64,000 bases of DNA from an uncultured Prevotella sp. Lineage in GTDB: Bacteria; Bacteroidota; Bacteroidia; Bacteroidales; Bacteroidaceae. Under the pieces are notes generated by a model. It saw only the letters and a list, made by a program, of their open reading frames with translations, was not told where the DNA came from and did no database searches. The translations under genes and the position numbers were made by a program. Positions 1 to 9,115 of this stretch are shown piece by piece (the first letter of the stretch is position 1; every line of letters begins with the position of its first letter). Where the stretch lies: positions 62,001 to 126,000 of the forward strand of contig CAMBOI010000001.1 in the NCBI GenBank assembly GCA_945869265.1, written 5' to 3'.

Positions 1-340
1 TGTATTTGAAATACACACTATCTGCGAGGTTGGCTGCTATGCATACCCCATTGATAATGATATACACCCATTTGGCAGTCATTTGCCACCCTCTCGTCTC
101 CTTATGATGGAGAGGAATAAGCATCAGCAGGGCATATAATACATTAGTATATAAAATTGCAGACGTGTCGAACATCCAGGCTCCATGCATCATCTCAGGC
201 ACAGAACTCCATTGGAAGTCAGAGGCGAAAAGTCCCCAGTTTTCCATCACGAAAGCCACACGACATACGCCGTAGGCTATATATATTATAATAAGGTTAA
301 GTAAAAACCTCAAAGGTGTTGCTCCAAATTTATTTTTCAT
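1..340 (-). CDS. LTA synthase family sulfatase, N-terminal part (runs off left edge)
   Basis: The reverse strand reads an open frame from the ATG at 340 to the window edge, 113 codons with no stop. It starts MKNKFGATPLRFLLNLIIIY and contains three hydrophobic segments (about residues 9-30, 55-75 and 90-108). The cytoplasmic start, closely spaced membrane segments and a short AFVMENWGLF loop resemble the N-terminus of Bacteroidales LTA-synthase-like (alkaline-phosphatase superfamily) membrane sulfatases. These transfer phosphoglycerol or phosphoethanolamine-type groups outside the inner membrane. The catalytic domain lies outside the window, so the activity is inferred. It is downstream of the ZIP gene on the same strand with only two bases between that stop (TAG) and this ATG, so the two are probably co-transcribed and translationally coupled. 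Confidence 0.7.
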   Translation of the reverse strand, partial: MKNKFGATPLRFLLNLIIIYIAYGVCRVAFVMENWGLFASDFQWSSVPEMMHGAWMFDTSAILYTNVLYALLMLIPLHHKETRGWQMTAKWVYIIINGVCIAANLADSVYFKY

Positions 341-342
341 TC

Positions 343-1131
343 CTAATTTCCCCCAAGCACCACATCCAGCACCATCATAAGTACAAAACCAACAGCAAAG
401 CCAATGGTGCTGATATTGCTGTGCTCGCCCGCGCTCGCCTCGGGTATCAGTTCCTCAATCACCACATAAAGCATTGAACCAGCGGCAAAGGCAAGCATAT
501 AAGGCATGGCGGGAGTGAGCCACGATGTAAGCAGGATTACGAGTATGGCTCCTATTGGCTCCACTATACCGCTCATACTGCCTATTAGGAAAGAGCGCCA
601 TCTGCTGTTGCCCTCAGCCTTTAGGGGCATCGACACAATAGCTCCCTCGGGAATATTCTGTATCGCTATACCCACCGACATCGTCAGAGCCGCCATTGCC
701 GTGATACCCATGTCGCCAGAGATAAAGCCAGAGAGTACCACTCCCACCGCCATTCCTTCGGGAAGGTTGTGGATGGTGACGGCAAGTGAAAGCATAGTTG
801 TGCGCGACAACCCCGACTTCATTCCCTCGGGATGGTCGTCGCCAATATGCAGGTGGGGAGTAAATTGGTCGATGGCAAGCAGAAATCCCATGCCAAGCAG
901 GAATCCCACTGCCGACGGCAACACTTGCATTATTCCCTCGGCATTAGCCGTGAAGTCAAGACTTGGCAGAAGCAGCGACCAAAACGATGCTGCCACCATC
1001 ACTCCCGAGGCAAAGCCGAGAAGCGATTTCTGCACAACCACATTCATCTCGTGGCGCATGAAGAACACGAATGATGCGCCTATGATGGTGCCCAAGAATG
1101 GTACCAATAATCCTATTGCAATTCCGTCCAT
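343..1131 (-). CDS. ZIP family divalent metal transporter (ZupT/GufA type)
   Basis: This 262-residue inner-membrane protein has about eight hydrophobic segments. The two ZIP metal-site helices are clear: HNLPEG at residues 121-126 and QNIPEG at 158-163, with His, Asn and Glu ligands intact. A short metal-binding loop rich in His and Asp (HLHIGDDH, about 93-100) precedes them. Such proteins import Zn(II), and often Fe, Mn or Co, by facilitated transport; the exact metal cannot be read from sequence. The length matches prokaryotic ZIP proteins. Translation starts at the ATG at 1131, just downstream of a good Bacteroidetes -7 box. The gene is divergent from the GH94 gene and followed after two bases by the LTA-synthase-like gene. 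Confidence 0.9.
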   Translation of the reverse strand: MDGIAIGLLVPFLGTIIGASFVFFMRHEMNVVVQKSLLGFASGVMVAASFWSLLLPSLDFTANAEGIMQVLPSAVGFLLGMGFLLAIDQFTPHLHIGDDHPEGMKSGLSRTTMLSLAVTIHNLPEGMAVGVVLSGFISGDMGITAMAALTMSVGIAIQNIPEGAIVSMPLKAEGNSRWRSFLIGSMSGIVEPIGAILVILLTSWLTPAMPYMLAFAAGSMLYVVIEELIPEASAGEHSNISTIGFAVGFVLMMVLDVVLGGN

Positions 1132-1147
1132 ATAATAAAATTATGCT

Positions 1148-1182
1148 GCAAAATTACAAAATTTATTGCATATCTTATCAAA
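1148..1182 (-). promoter_or_regulatory. Bacteroidetes-type promoter for the ZIP transporter gene
   Basis: On the minus strand TAATTTTGC (1156-1148) matches the -7 consensus TAnnTTTG. A TTTG (1182-1179) lies 22 bases upstream, slightly longer than the usual 19-20. Confidence 0.6.
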
Positions 1183-1206
1183 TTTGCAAACATTTAACAT
1201 CATTAT

Positions 1207-1239
1207 CTTGTAAAATTAAAGAAAAAGAACTATTTTTGC
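1207..1239 (+). promoter_or_regulatory. Promoter for the GH94 phosphorylase gene
   Basis: CTTG (1207-1210) and TATTTTTGC (1231-1239) are separated by 20 bases, fitting the Bacteroidetes primary-sigma pattern. It lies about 40 bases before the ATG at 1279. Confidence 0.65.
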
Positions 1240-1278
1240 ACTGATAAATCAATTTAACCAAACATAAAGAATAACATT

Positions 1279-3756
1279 ATGGAAAAAAAGTATGGACACT
1301 TTGATGACGCCAACCGTGAGTATGTCATCACCGATCCCAAGACACCTTGGCCTTGGATTAATTATCTTGGCAACGAGGATTTCTTTTCTTTGATATCTAA
1401 CACGGCTGGTGGATATAGTTTCTATAAGGATGCAAAATTCCGCCGAATTACCCGATACCGTTATAACAATGTGCCAATGGACAACGACGGACGCTATTTC
1501 TACATCAAGGATGGCGATACGATATGGAGTCCGGGATGGAAACCTTGCCGCACTCCGCTCGATTCCTACGAGTGCCGACATGGTATGGGATATACCCGCA
1601 TCACGGGTGTGAAGAACGGCGTTGAGGCTTCGGCTCTCTTCTTCGTTCCATTGAAGACATGGGCTGAGGTGCAGAAACTCACTCTTCGCAACACGACAAA
1701 TGAGACAAAGAGTCTGAAACTGTTCTCCTTCACAGAGTGGTGTCTCTGGAATGCTGCTACAGATATGGAGAATTTCCAGCGCAACTTCTCTACAGGTGAG
1801 GTGGAGATAGAAGGCTCAACAATCTATCATAAGACTGAATATCGTGAGCGTCGCAATCATTATGCTTTCTATACCGTAAATGCCGAGATACAGGGATTCG
1901 ACACCGACCGCGAGACTTTCGTGGGACTGTATAGCGAGAAGTCGGCTCCTGATGCAGTTGTCGAGGGTAAACCACGAAACAGTCATGCTCATGGTTGGAG
2001 TCCAATTGCTTCTCAGTATATTGAGGTCACACTGGCTCCGGGCGAGAGCAAGGACTTTGTTTTCCTGCTTGGATATATCGAGAATGAACAGGAGGAGAAA
2101 TTCGAGTCAAAGCAGGTTATCAACAAGACTAAGGCTCACGCCCTTATCGAGGCTTTCAACACTACAGCCAAGGCTGATGCCGCCTTTGCACAGTTGAAGG
2201 ACTATTGGAACCGCCTGCTTAGCATTTATAGTGTAAAGAGCGGTAATGACAAGCTCGACCGTATGGTGAATATCTGGAATCAGTATCAGTGTATGGTTAC
2301 GTTCAACTTCTCACGCTCGGCTTCGTTCTTCGAGAGTGGAGTGGGACGTGGTATGGGATTCCGCGATTCTAATCAGGACCTTGTCGGATTTGTGCATCTC
2401 GTGCCCAGTCGTGCCCGTCAGCGCATCATCGATATCGCCTCGACACAGTTCCCCGATGGCGGATGCTATCATCAGTATCAGCCTCTCACCAAGCGTGGAA
2501 ACAACGACATTGGTGGTGGATTCAACGACGACCCCTGTTGGCTCATCTTCGGTACTGCCGCTTATCTCAAGGAGACAGGCGATTTCTCGATACTCACCGA
2601 ACCGGTTCCATTCGACAACCAACCGGGAAGCGAGAAGACTCTCTTCGAACATCTAAAGATTTCTATGGAGCATGTCACCAACAACCTCGGTCCCCACGCT
2701 CTGCCGCTCATTGGTCGTGCCGACTGGAATGACTGTCTCAATCTCAACTGCTTCTCTTGGGATCCCAATGAGAGCTTCCAGACCACCGAGAACAATAGTG
2801 AGGGCTCTAAGGCTGAGTCGCTCATGATTGCCGGACTCTTTGTCGTCACAGGTAAGGAATATGTTAAGCTCTGCCGCACTCTTGACGCCCGTGGTGAGGA
2901 TGCCGCCAAATATGGCATTGCCGACTTTAATGCTGAGGCCGACGCTATGGATAAGGCTGTCAACAGTATGGATGAGGCAGTGCAGAAGCACGGATGGGAC
3001 GGCGAGTGGTATCTTCGTGCCTACGACTTCTATGGCAACAAGATCGGTTCTAACGAGAACGAGGAGGGTAAGATATTCATCGAGAGTCAAGGCTGGTGCA
3101 CAATGGCGGGTATCGGACTCGACAAGGGTATGGTTGATAAGGCCATCGACTCAGTGGAGAAGATGATGGATTGCGAGCATGGAATTGTGCTCAACAATCC
3201 AGCATATACCGTCTATCATGTTGAGATGGGTGAGATTTCATCTTATCCCGAGGGCTATAAGGAGAATGCCGGTATCTTCTGCCATAACAACCCGTGGGTT
3301 ATCATCGGTATGACTGTGGCAGGACGAGGCAATGAGGCATGGGAACACTATACCAAGATTCTGCCTTCTTACGTTGAGGAGAATCGCCAGACGCTCCATA
3401 AGGTGGAGCCATACGTCAACTGTCAGATGGTGGCAGGTAAGGATGCCTACAAACCCGGTGAGGGTAAGAACTCATGGCTTACAGGTACTGCCGCATGGAT
3501 GTGGCTCACTGTCAGCCAGTATATCCTCGGTATCCAACCCGACTATGACGGTCTTGCCATTCGTCCTTGTCTGCCTTCTACTGCCAAGGAATACACAGTA
3601 ACCCGTCGTTTCCGCGATGCCGAATATGTAATCACAGTAAAGAATCCCGATGGCAAGCAGACCGGTCTCTCGTCGCTCACCATCGACGGACAAACCGTTG
3701 CTGGAGATGTGCTTCCTTACTCTCCTGGCAAGCATGAGGTGGTAGCTATCCTATAA
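1279..3756 (+). CDS. Cellobiose phosphorylase-like enzyme, glycoside hydrolase family 94
   Basis: This 825-residue cytoplasmic enzyme has no signal peptide. It would phosphorolyse a beta-1,4-glucosyl disaccharide such as cellobiose to glucose 1-phosphate and glucose. The N-terminus ([14 protein letters not shown], then [18 protein letters not shown]) and the length fit cellobiose phosphorylases rather than the longer cellodextrin phosphorylases. The substrate-site motif FRDSNQD is near residue 359. RADWNDCLN lies at about 480-488, and its second Asp (about 485) corresponds to the family's general acid. [12 protein letters not shown] near the C-terminus is the phosphate-side motif. The gene stands alone between its own promoter and a hairpin terminator, without transporter or hydrolase partners. 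Related GH94 specificities (chitobiose, laminaribiose) are less likely but not excluded. Confidence 0.88.
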   Translation: MEKKYGHFDDANREYVITDPKTPWPWINYLGNEDFFSLISNTAGGYSFYKDAKFRRITRYRYNNVPMDNDGRYFYIKDGDTIWSPGWKPCRTPLDSYECRHGMGYTRITGVKNGVEASALFFVPLKTWAEVQKLTLRNTTNETKSLKLFSFTEWCLWNAATDMENFQRNFSTGEVEIEGSTIYHKTEYRERRNHYAFYTVNAEIQGFDTDRETFVGLYSEKSAPDAVVEGKPRNSHAHGWSPIASQYIEVTLAPGESKDFVFLLGYIENEQEEKFESKQVINKTKAHALIEAFNTTAKADAAFAQLKDYWNRLLSIYSVKSGNDKLDRMVNIWNQYQCMVTFNFSRSASFFESGVGRGMGFRDSNQDLVGFVHLVPSRARQRIIDIASTQFPDGGCYHQYQPLTKRGNNDIGGGFNDDPCWLIFGTAAYLKETGDFSILTEPVPFDNQPGSEKTLFEHLKISMEHVTNNLGPHALPLIGRADWNDCLNLNCFSWDPNESFQTTENNSEGSKAESLMIAGLFVVTGKEYVKLCRTLDARGEDAAKYGIADFNAEADAMDKAVNSMDEAVQKHGWDGEWYLRAYDFYGNKIGSNENEEGKIFIESQGWCTMAGIGLDKGMVDKAIDSVEKMMDCEHGIVLNNPAYTVYHVEMGEISSYPEGYKENAGIFCHNNPWVIIGMTVAGRGNEAWEHYTKILPSYVEENRQTLHKVEPYVNCQMVAGKDAYKPGEGKNSWLTGTAAWMWLTVSQYILGIQPDYDGLAIRPCLPSTAKEYTVTRRFRDAEYVITVKNPDGKQTGLSSLTIDGQTVAGDVLPYSPGKHEVVAIL

Positions 3757-3782
3757 GAAAACAGGTATATCTTAACAATAAA

Positions 3783-3813
3783 AATCCCCGTATTCATCGT
3801 GAATACGGGGATT
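3783..3813. terminator. Bidirectional rho-independent-type terminator between GH94 and pnp
   Basis: A perfect 14-bp inverted repeat (arms 3783-3796 and 3800-3813, core CCCCGTATTCA) with a 3-base TCG loop is followed by ATTATTTATT on the plus strand and A/T-rich sequence on the minus strand. It sits between two convergent genes and can serve both. Confidence 0.85.
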
Positions 3814-3856
3814 ATTTATTGTTGAATCAACTTTCAATTTTCAACTTTCAATAAAA

Positions 3857-6178
3857 TTAAAAGTCCATCTTGTCGAGTGAGTCGTTGAAGTCCTTGGGCT
3901 CGTGTGGCTCGTGGATTTCCTCCTGCTCGGGACGAGGACGACGCTCACCTCTTTCGGGACGAGGACGACGCTCGCCTCTTTCGGGACGAGGACGACGCTC
4001 ACCACGCTCAGGACGCTCACGACGTGCGGGACGCTCTTGATAGTCGGCTGGCTTCTCTATAAGAACTCGGTGAGAGAGCTTGTACTTGCCTGTCTTCGGG
4101 TCAATCTCAAGCAACTTCACCTTTATCTTGTCGCCTTCCTTGATACCTGCCTCTTCAACTGTCTCAAGGCGCTTCCAGTCAATCTCGCTGATGTGGAGCA
4201 GACCGTCCTTGCCAGGGAGAATCTCTACGAAGCATCCGTAAGGCATGATAGAGCGTACTGTTCCGTCATAAACCTCACCAACCTCAGGGATGGCAACGAT
4301 GGCCTTGATCTTGCCAAGGGCTGCGTCTATGCTTTCCTTGTTGGGAGCACTAACCTGCACCTTGCCAACTCCGTCAATCTCGTCGATGGTGATGGTGGCA
4401 CCTGTGTCCTCCTGCATCTGCTGGATAATCTTTCCCCCCGGACCGATAACGGCACCGATGAACTCCTTAGGTATCTCAATCTGTACGATACGTGGTACCT
4501 GTGGCTTCATCTCTGCACGTGGCTCGGCAATAGTGTCGGTGATGCAGTTGAGGATGTGCTCGCGACCAGCTTTTGCCTGCATAAGAGCCTTCTCGAGAAT
4601 CTCGAATGACAGACCGTCGCACTTGATATCCATCTGGGTGGCTGTCAGACCATCGCGTGTACCGGTGGTCTTGAAGTCCATATCTCCCAAGTGGTCCTCG
4701 TCACCAAGGATGTCGCTAAGTACGGCATACTTCTCCTCACCGGGGTTCTTGATAAGTCCCATTGCAATACCGCTTACAGGCTTCTTCATTGGTACACCTG
4801 CGTCCATGAGGGCGAGAGTACCTGCACATACAGTAGCCATAGACGACGAACCGTTTGACTCAAGAATTTGGCTTACGAGACGCACTGTGTAGGGGAAGTC
4901 CTCAGGAATCTGACCCTTCAGACCGCGCCATGCCAAGTGACCGTGACCAATCTCACGACGACCTACGCCACGCTGAGCCTTGGCCTCACCAGTGCAGAAC
5001 GGTGGGAAGTTGTAGTGGAGGAGGAAGCGCATGTAGCTCTTGTCGAGCACGTCGTCAACCATCTTCTCATCGAGCTTTGTACCGAGTGTACATGTGGTGA
5101 GCGACTGAGTCTCGCCACGGGTGAAGATAGAACTTCCGTGAGGCATTGGCAGTGGGCTGACCTCGCACCAGATGGGGCGGATCTCGTCAGTCTTACGACC
5201 ATCAAGACGAATACCCTCGTCAAGGATACAACGACGCATTGCATCGCGCATCACATCGTGATAATAGCGGTCCATCATAGCAGCCTTCTCCTCAAGTTCG
5301 TCCTCTGTGAGGTCGGTATGAGCTGCGTTATATGCTTCCTTGAATTCGGTGAGGATATTGTCAAAAGCCTCCTGACGTGCATGCTTCTCGAGAGCCTGCT
5401 TGGTCACGTCGTAAGCCTTCTGGTAGAGTTCCTTGTTCATCTGCTCGCGAAGCTCCTCATCGTTGACCTCATGGTCATACTCACGCTTTACATCCTTGCC
5501 AAGTTCCTTAGAGAGCTCAACCTGCATCTCGCACATAGGCTTGATAGCATCCATGGCAGCTTTGAGAGCGCCAATCATGTCCTGCTCGCTCACTTCCTTC
5601 ATCTCGCCTTCCACCATCATGATGTTGTCGGCTGATGCACCCACCATGATGTCCATGTCGGCATCCTTCATCTGGTCGAAAGTAGGATTGATTACGTATT
5701 CTCCGTTTACACGGGCTACGCGGACTTCACTGATTGGACATTCAAAAGGAATGTCGGAGCAAGCCAATGCTGTTGATGCTGCAAAACCGGCAAGAGCGTC
5801 GGGCTGGTCAACACCATCGGCAGAGAAAAGCATTACATTTACATACACCTCCGCATGATAGTTGGAGGGGAACAACGGGCGGAGAACACGGTCAACAAGG
5901 CGAGATGTCAGAATCTCGTTGTCGCTGGCCTTGCCTTCGCGCTTGGTGAAACCGCCGGGGAAGCGGCCTGCTGCTGCATACTGCTCTCTGTAGTCAACCT
6001 GCAGAGGCATGAAATCTGTTCCGGGAACTGCATCCTTTGCGGCACAAACGGTGGCCAAAAGAACGGTGTTGCCCATACGGAGCATACATGAACCGTCGCA
6101 CTGTTTTGCCACTTTCCCGGTCTCGATGCTGATGGTTCTTCCATCAGGCAACGATACTGTTTTCGTAATTACGTTCAT
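3857..6178 (-). CDS. pnp: Polyribonucleotide nucleotidyltransferase (PNPase)
   Basis: This 773-residue 3'-5' phosphorolytic exoribonuclease is a trimer central to mRNA decay. Domain order is canonical. The first RNase PH-like domain covers about 1-145 and includes the RNA-binding stretch [15 protein letters not shown] helical linker follows (about 150-320). The catalytic second RNase PH domain covers about 325-560 ([16 protein letters not shown] and [17 protein letters not shown]). Then come a KH domain with [12 protein letters not shown] (about 565-630) and an S1 domain (about 635-705, [20 protein letters not shown]). An added C-terminal tail of some 60 residues is very Arg/Pro/Glu rich and carries tandem nine-residue ERGERRPRP repeats. 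Translation starts at the ATG at 6178. It is monocistronic, convergent with GH94 and divergent from the thioredoxin-like lipoprotein gene. Confidence 0.97.
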   Translation of the reverse strand: MNVITKTVSLPDGRTISIETGKVAKQCDGSCMLRMGNTVLLATVCAAKDAVPGTDFMPLQVDYREQYAAAGRFPGGFTKREGKASDNEILTSRLVDRVLRPLFPSNYHAEVYVNVMLFSADGVDQPDALAGFAASTALACSDIPFECPISEVRVARVNGEYVINPTFDQMKDADMDIMVGASADNIMMVEGEMKEVSEQDMIGALKAAMDAIKPMCEMQVELSKELGKDVKREYDHEVNDEELREQMNKELYQKAYDVTKQALEKHARQEAFDNILTEFKEAYNAAHTDLTEDELEEKAAMMDRYYHDVMRDAMRRCILDEGIRLDGRKTDEIRPIWCEVSPLPMPHGSSIFTRGETQSLTTCTLGTKLDEKMVDDVLDKSYMRFLLHYNFPPFCTGEAKAQRGVGRREIGHGHLAWRGLKGQIPEDFPYTVRLVSQILESNGSSSMATVCAGTLALMDAGVPMKKPVSGIAMGLIKNPGEEKYAVLSDILGDEDHLGDMDFKTTGTRDGLTATQMDIKCDGLSFEILEKALMQAKAGREHILNCITDTIAEPRAEMKPQVPRIVQIEIPKEFIGAVIGPGGKIIQQMQEDTGATITIDEIDGVGKVQVSAPNKESIDAALGKIKAIVAIPEVGEVYDGTVRSIMPYGCFVEILPGKDGLLHISEIDWKRLETVEEAGIKEGDKIKVKLLEIDPKTGKYKLSHRVLIEKPADYQERPARRERPERGERRPRPERGERRPRPERGERRPRPEQEEIHEPHEPKDFNDSLDKMDF
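3927..4007 (-). repeat. 27-bp tandem repeat encoding the Arg-rich PNPase tail
   Basis: Three head-to-tail copies of a 27-bp unit begin at 3927, 3954 and 3981, nearly identical at the DNA level. Each encodes nine residues (ERGERRPRP register), so copy-number change keeps the pnp frame. The tail is probably disordered and basic, which suits RNA or partner binding (inference). Confidence 0.85.
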
Positions 6179-6210
6179 CTAAAATTTTGTTTGTTTACAT
6201 CAAAAATCGG

Positions 6211-6219
6211 GCAAAGTTA
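6211..6219 (-). promoter_or_regulatory. Likely -7 element of the pnp promoter
   Basis: The minus strand reads TAACTTTGC at 6219-6211, a perfect Bacteroidetes -7 box 33-41 bases before the pnp ATG. No clear TTTG is seen at the usual distance. Confidence 0.5.
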
Positions 6220-6290
6220 CTCATAATTATACAAATGAACGAGAAAATTGCCAAATATCTGCTGATATTTTCATTTTTTTATGATTTTAT

Positions 6291-6322
6291 TTTGTATTTC
6301 GACTAACTTGCACTAACTTTGC
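6291..6322 (+). promoter_or_regulatory. Promoter for the DUF4369/thioredoxin-fold lipoprotein gene
   Basis: TTTG at 6291-6294 and TAACTTTGC at 6314-6322 are separated by 19 bases, an excellent match to the Bacteroidetes consensus. Confidence 0.75.
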
Positions 6323-6335
6323 AGCCAAAATCTGA

Positions 6336-6392
6336 AAATTGAAAATTAAAGATTGAAGATTGAATGTTGAAAATTGAAAGATTGAAATATTA
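6336..6392 (+). repeat. Purine-rich leader made of GAAAATTGAAAGATTGAA-like units
   Basis: The stretch between promoter and start codon repeats GAAAATTGAAA, AAAGATTGAAG and ATTGAA several times. A reverse-strand version (TTTCAATTTTCAACTTTCAAT) lies at 3833-3853 downstream of the GH94/pnp terminator. It resembles the other junction repeats in this window. Confidence 0.55.
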
Positions 6393-6393
6393 T

Positions 6394-7548
6394 ATGAAGA
6401 AAATGTTTTCGGCAGCCGCCTTGGTGATGGCTGCGTTCGCCCTTGTGGCATGTAGCGAGAAAAAGTTCCACGTGGAAGGTAGCATTGAGAATGCCAAGGA
6501 CTCTCTGCTCTATTTCGAGAATATCAGTCTGGAAGGTCCCGTGGTGGTCGATTCTGTAAAACTTGATGCTGACGGTCAGTTTGACTTTAGTGACAAATGC
6601 CCGGAGGCTCCCGAGTTCTATCGACTGCGTATTGCCGGACAGATTATCAATATAGCCATCGACTCTACCGAGACAGTCTCAGTGAAGGCAAAAATGCCCG
6701 AAATGGCTGCCAATTATGAGGTTAGCGGTTCGGAGGAGTGCTCAAAGATCCGCACTCTTGCACTCAAGCAGATTTCATTGCAGAATACGATCATCAGTCT
6801 GGAGAAGAACACATCTCTCGGCAGTGATGTTATTGCCGACAGCATTTCCCAATTGATTGACAACTATAAGAATGAGGTGAAGACTGATTATATCTTTAAG
6901 GAACCGAAGGCGGCATCTTCTTATTTCGCTCTCTTCCAGGCTATTGGTCCTTATCTGATATTTAATCCGCGCAATAACCGTGATGACATTAAGGTATTTG
7001 CTGCCGTTGCTACAAGTTGGGATACTTTCTATCCTGGAGCAGTGCGTGGACAGAATCTGCATAACATCGCAATCGAGGGAATGAAAACCGCCCGTATTGT
7101 GGCTGCCGACCAGCAGGCTATGCAGATTGATGCCAACAAGGTGTCGGAGTCGGGAATCATCGATATTAAATTGGTTGACAACAAGGGTAATGTCCGTTCG
7201 CTCACCGAGTTGAAGGGTAAGGTGGTGTTGCTCGACTTTCATCTCTTTGCCCTTGAGGATTCGCCAAAGCGTATTCTCATGTTGCGCGAATTATATAATA
7301 AGTATCATGCGCAAGGACTGGAGATTTATCAAGTGTCGCTCGACCCTGACGAGCATTTCTGGAAGCAGCAGACTGCTGCATTGCCCTGGGTATGTGTGAG
7401 GGATGCTGATGGTACTGCATCAAAATATGTCAACCTCTACAATGTGCAGTCAGTACCAGAGTTCTTCCTCATCGACAAGAGTAACTCTCTCGTCAACCGC
7501 TCTTCACAGATTAAAGACGTAGAGGCTGCAATATCAGCCTTGCTCTAA
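6394..7548 (+). CDS. DUF4369 / thioredoxin-fold lipoprotein lacking the CXXC active site
   Basis: This is predicted to be a 384-residue envelope lipoprotein. The ATG at 6394 gives a clean signal peptide with lipobox LVAC (Cys20); the frame is open further upstream to 6364, but that would bury the signal. Residues about 25-130 look like the DUF4369 domain, and residues about 265-384 have a TlpA/AhpC-like thioredoxin fold (KVVLLDFHLFALEDSPKR, then LEIYQVSLDPD, WVCVRDADG, VQSVPEFFLID). Where active relatives have W-C-x-x-C after the first strand, this protein has FALEDSP, so thiol-disulfide exchange by the usual mechanism is not expected. The cis-Pro region (SVPEFFL) is kept. Role unknown: perhaps a binding or scaffold variant. 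It has its own promoter and is followed by a large hairpin. Confidence 0.8.
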   Translation: MKKMFSAAALVMAAFALVACSEKKFHVEGSIENAKDSLLYFENISLEGPVVVDSVKLDADGQFDFSDKCPEAPEFYRLRIAGQIINIAIDSTETVSVKAKMPEMAANYEVSGSEECSKIRTLALKQISLQNTIISLEKNTSLGSDVIADSISQLIDNYKNEVKTDYIFKEPKAASSYFALFQAIGPYLIFNPRNNRDDIKVFAAVATSWDTFYPGAVRGQNLHNIAIEGMKTARIVAADQQAMQIDANKVSESGIIDIKLVDNKGNVRSLTELKGKVVLLDFHLFALEDSPKRILMLRELYNKYHAQGLEIYQVSLDPDEHFWKQQTAALPWVCVRDADGTASKYVNLYNVQSVPEFFLIDKSNSLVNRSSQIKDVEAAISALL

Positions 7549-7557
7549 TTATATTTA

Positions 7558-7645
7558 TTGAACACAGAGACACGGAGAAACAGAGTTTATATAGGTCTAT
7601 AGCGCCTTTATATATTGACTCTGTGTCTCCGTTTCTCTGTGTTTT
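7558..7645. terminator. Large 8-bp-phased palindrome, probable terminator
   Basis: Arms AACACAGAGACACGGAGAAA... (from 7560) and its near-complement (to about 7643) form a stem of about 26 bp with two mismatches. The arms are built of 8-base units ACACAGAG, ACACGGAG and AAACAGAG. The loop is about 32 bases and the stem is followed by TTTTAAATAAAA. It lies just after the lipoprotein gene, so termination or mRNA 3'-end protection is likely. A related shorter element lies at 11926-11973. Confidence 0.65.
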
Positions 7646-7713
7646 AAATAAAAAACCGACTTTTTGAACATATTCAATTTACATGTGAATAGTAGTATTC
7701 AAACTAAAAGCAG

Positions 7714-7722
7714 TACCTTTGC
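7714..7722 (+). promoter_or_regulatory. Likely -7 element for the efflux operon
   Basis: TACCTTTGC matches TAnnTTTG followed by C, 26-34 bases before the TolC-family ATG. The -33 element is not obvious. Confidence 0.5.
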
Positions 7723-7747
7723 AGCCGAATTTAGACGTTAGCAAAGA

Positions 7748-9073
7748 ATGAAGAAATTACTGTTCACTTTTTCCTTGCTCCTGACAATGTCATCAGCAAG
7801 TGCCCAAAAGGTATTGTCGCTCAAGGATTGCTTGAAGATAGGCATCGAGAATAATCTATCTCTCAAGTCAAGTCGCAACGAGGTGACTAAGGGCAAGCAC
7901 AACATCAGTGAGAACCGTGCAAGGTTGCTGCCGCAGATTAACTTCGCGGCAGGATTCAATGACAACTTTACTCCTCCAGTATCAGTTACCGATGGTACGG
8001 CATACGGTAAGTTGTACAACGTGACAAAGACCTTGCAGTATAACTCGTCGGCTAGTCTGCAGTTGCAGATGCCGCTCTATAGTCAGACGGCCCTTACTGC
8101 CGTAGAGATTGCAAAGACCCTTGACAATCTCAACCAATTGTCCTACGAGAAGGCTCGTGAGGATATTATCATGCAGATAGCCAAACTCTACTATCTCATT
8201 CAGAATACTACCGAGCAGATAGCCATCATTGGAGATAACCTCAAGAGATTTGAGGAACTGAAAAAATTCGCCCAGGCATTCTATGACAATCAGATGGCTT
8301 TGGGGGTTGACCTAAAGCGTATCAATGTCAGGATAGAGAGTACCGACGTGTCGCTCGCAAATGCCAAGGCAATGCTTCGCGAGCAATATAACATGCTCAA
8401 ATATGCCATGGACTATCCTGCCGACGAGGAGATTCTTGTTGAGGTGAAGCATGTGGATGATATCAATATGGCGGCACAGTCGGGACTTAACGCCAATCTA
8501 TATGAATTGCAACTTATGCGCACCCAGGAAAAACTCACTGAACAGCAGGTAAAACTGGCCAAGGATGCCTATCTGCCTACTATTGCCCTCACTGGCAACT
8601 TCACTTTCTCGGCTTATACAGATAAGTTTAAGAACTGGTTCCACTCCGGAGAGAGCAACCATTGGTATGACTCTAATGGACTTGGCATCTCGCTGCGAGT
8701 GCCCGTATTCGACGGTTTTGAGAAGCGATCCAAGATTCGCAAGGCCAAGATTGATGCCGACAATGCGCGCATTGCATACGAGAACACGCTGAAGAACTTG
8801 CAGACGCAATACTCGAATGCAGTGAACGACCAACTGAACAACGAGCGAAACTACCGCAAACAGCGCGACAACTACCGTCTTGCCGAAGATATATATAAGG
8901 TGACGATGGATCGCTATCGTGAGGGTGTTACCTCGATGGTTGAGGTGCTGCAGGATGAGATGAGCATGTCGGAGGCACAGAACAACTATCTCACCGCTCA
9001 TTACAACTACGAGGTATCGAATCTCGCCGTACTCAAACTCACGGGCGGACTTAATTCCCTTGTGGAAAATTAG
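7748..9073 (+). CDS. TolC family outer membrane efflux protein
   Basis: This 441-residue protein starts with a signal peptide (MKKLLFTFSLLLTMSSASAQ, cleavage after about residue 19-20). Mature sequence begins KVLSLKDCLKIGIENNLSL, the usual start of TolC-like proteins, where the periplasmic helices begin. Two long helical halves rich in Ala, Asn, Gln and Leu follow, each with a beta-rich part (GFNDNFTPPVS; GNFTFSAYTDKF) that supplies the trimeric barrel. The end, YNYEVSNLAVLKLTGGL, is typical. It is first in a three-gene unit with an HlyD-type adaptor and an MFS pump, and so is the outer-membrane exit duct of an EmrAB-TolC-like system. Substrate unknown. Confidence 0.92.
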   Translation: MKKLLFTFSLLLTMSSASAQKVLSLKDCLKIGIENNLSLKSSRNEVTKGKHNISENRARLLPQINFAAGFNDNFTPPVSVTDGTAYGKLYNVTKTLQYNSSASLQLQMPLYSQTALTAVEIAKTLDNLNQLSYEKAREDIIMQIAKLYYLIQNTTEQIAIIGDNLKRFEELKKFAQAFYDNQMALGVDLKRINVRIESTDVSLANAKAMLREQYNMLKYAMDYPADEEILVEVKHVDDINMAAQSGLNANLYELQLMRTQEKLTEQQVKLAKDAYLPTIALTGNFTFSAYTDKFKNWFHSGESNHWYDSNGLGISLRVPVFDGFEKRSKIRKAKIDADNARIAYENTLKNLQTQYSNAVNDQLNNERNYRKQRDNYRLAEDIYKVTMDRYREGVTSMVEVLQDEMSMSEAQNNYLTAHYNYEVSNLAVLKLTGGLNSLVEN

Positions 9074-9115
9074 GATTTTATTATTCGAAACATAAATTGA
9101 AAATATAATACGATA

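Noticed and set aside
506..1135. Long plus-strand frame opposite the ZIP transporter gene (209 codons)
   Set aside because: It is antisense to a clear ZIP gene, with no domain or promoter; a shadow frame.
4868..5635. 255-codon plus-strand frame opposite pnp
   Set aside because: pnp is unmistakable on the other strand; the frame has no start context or family resemblance.
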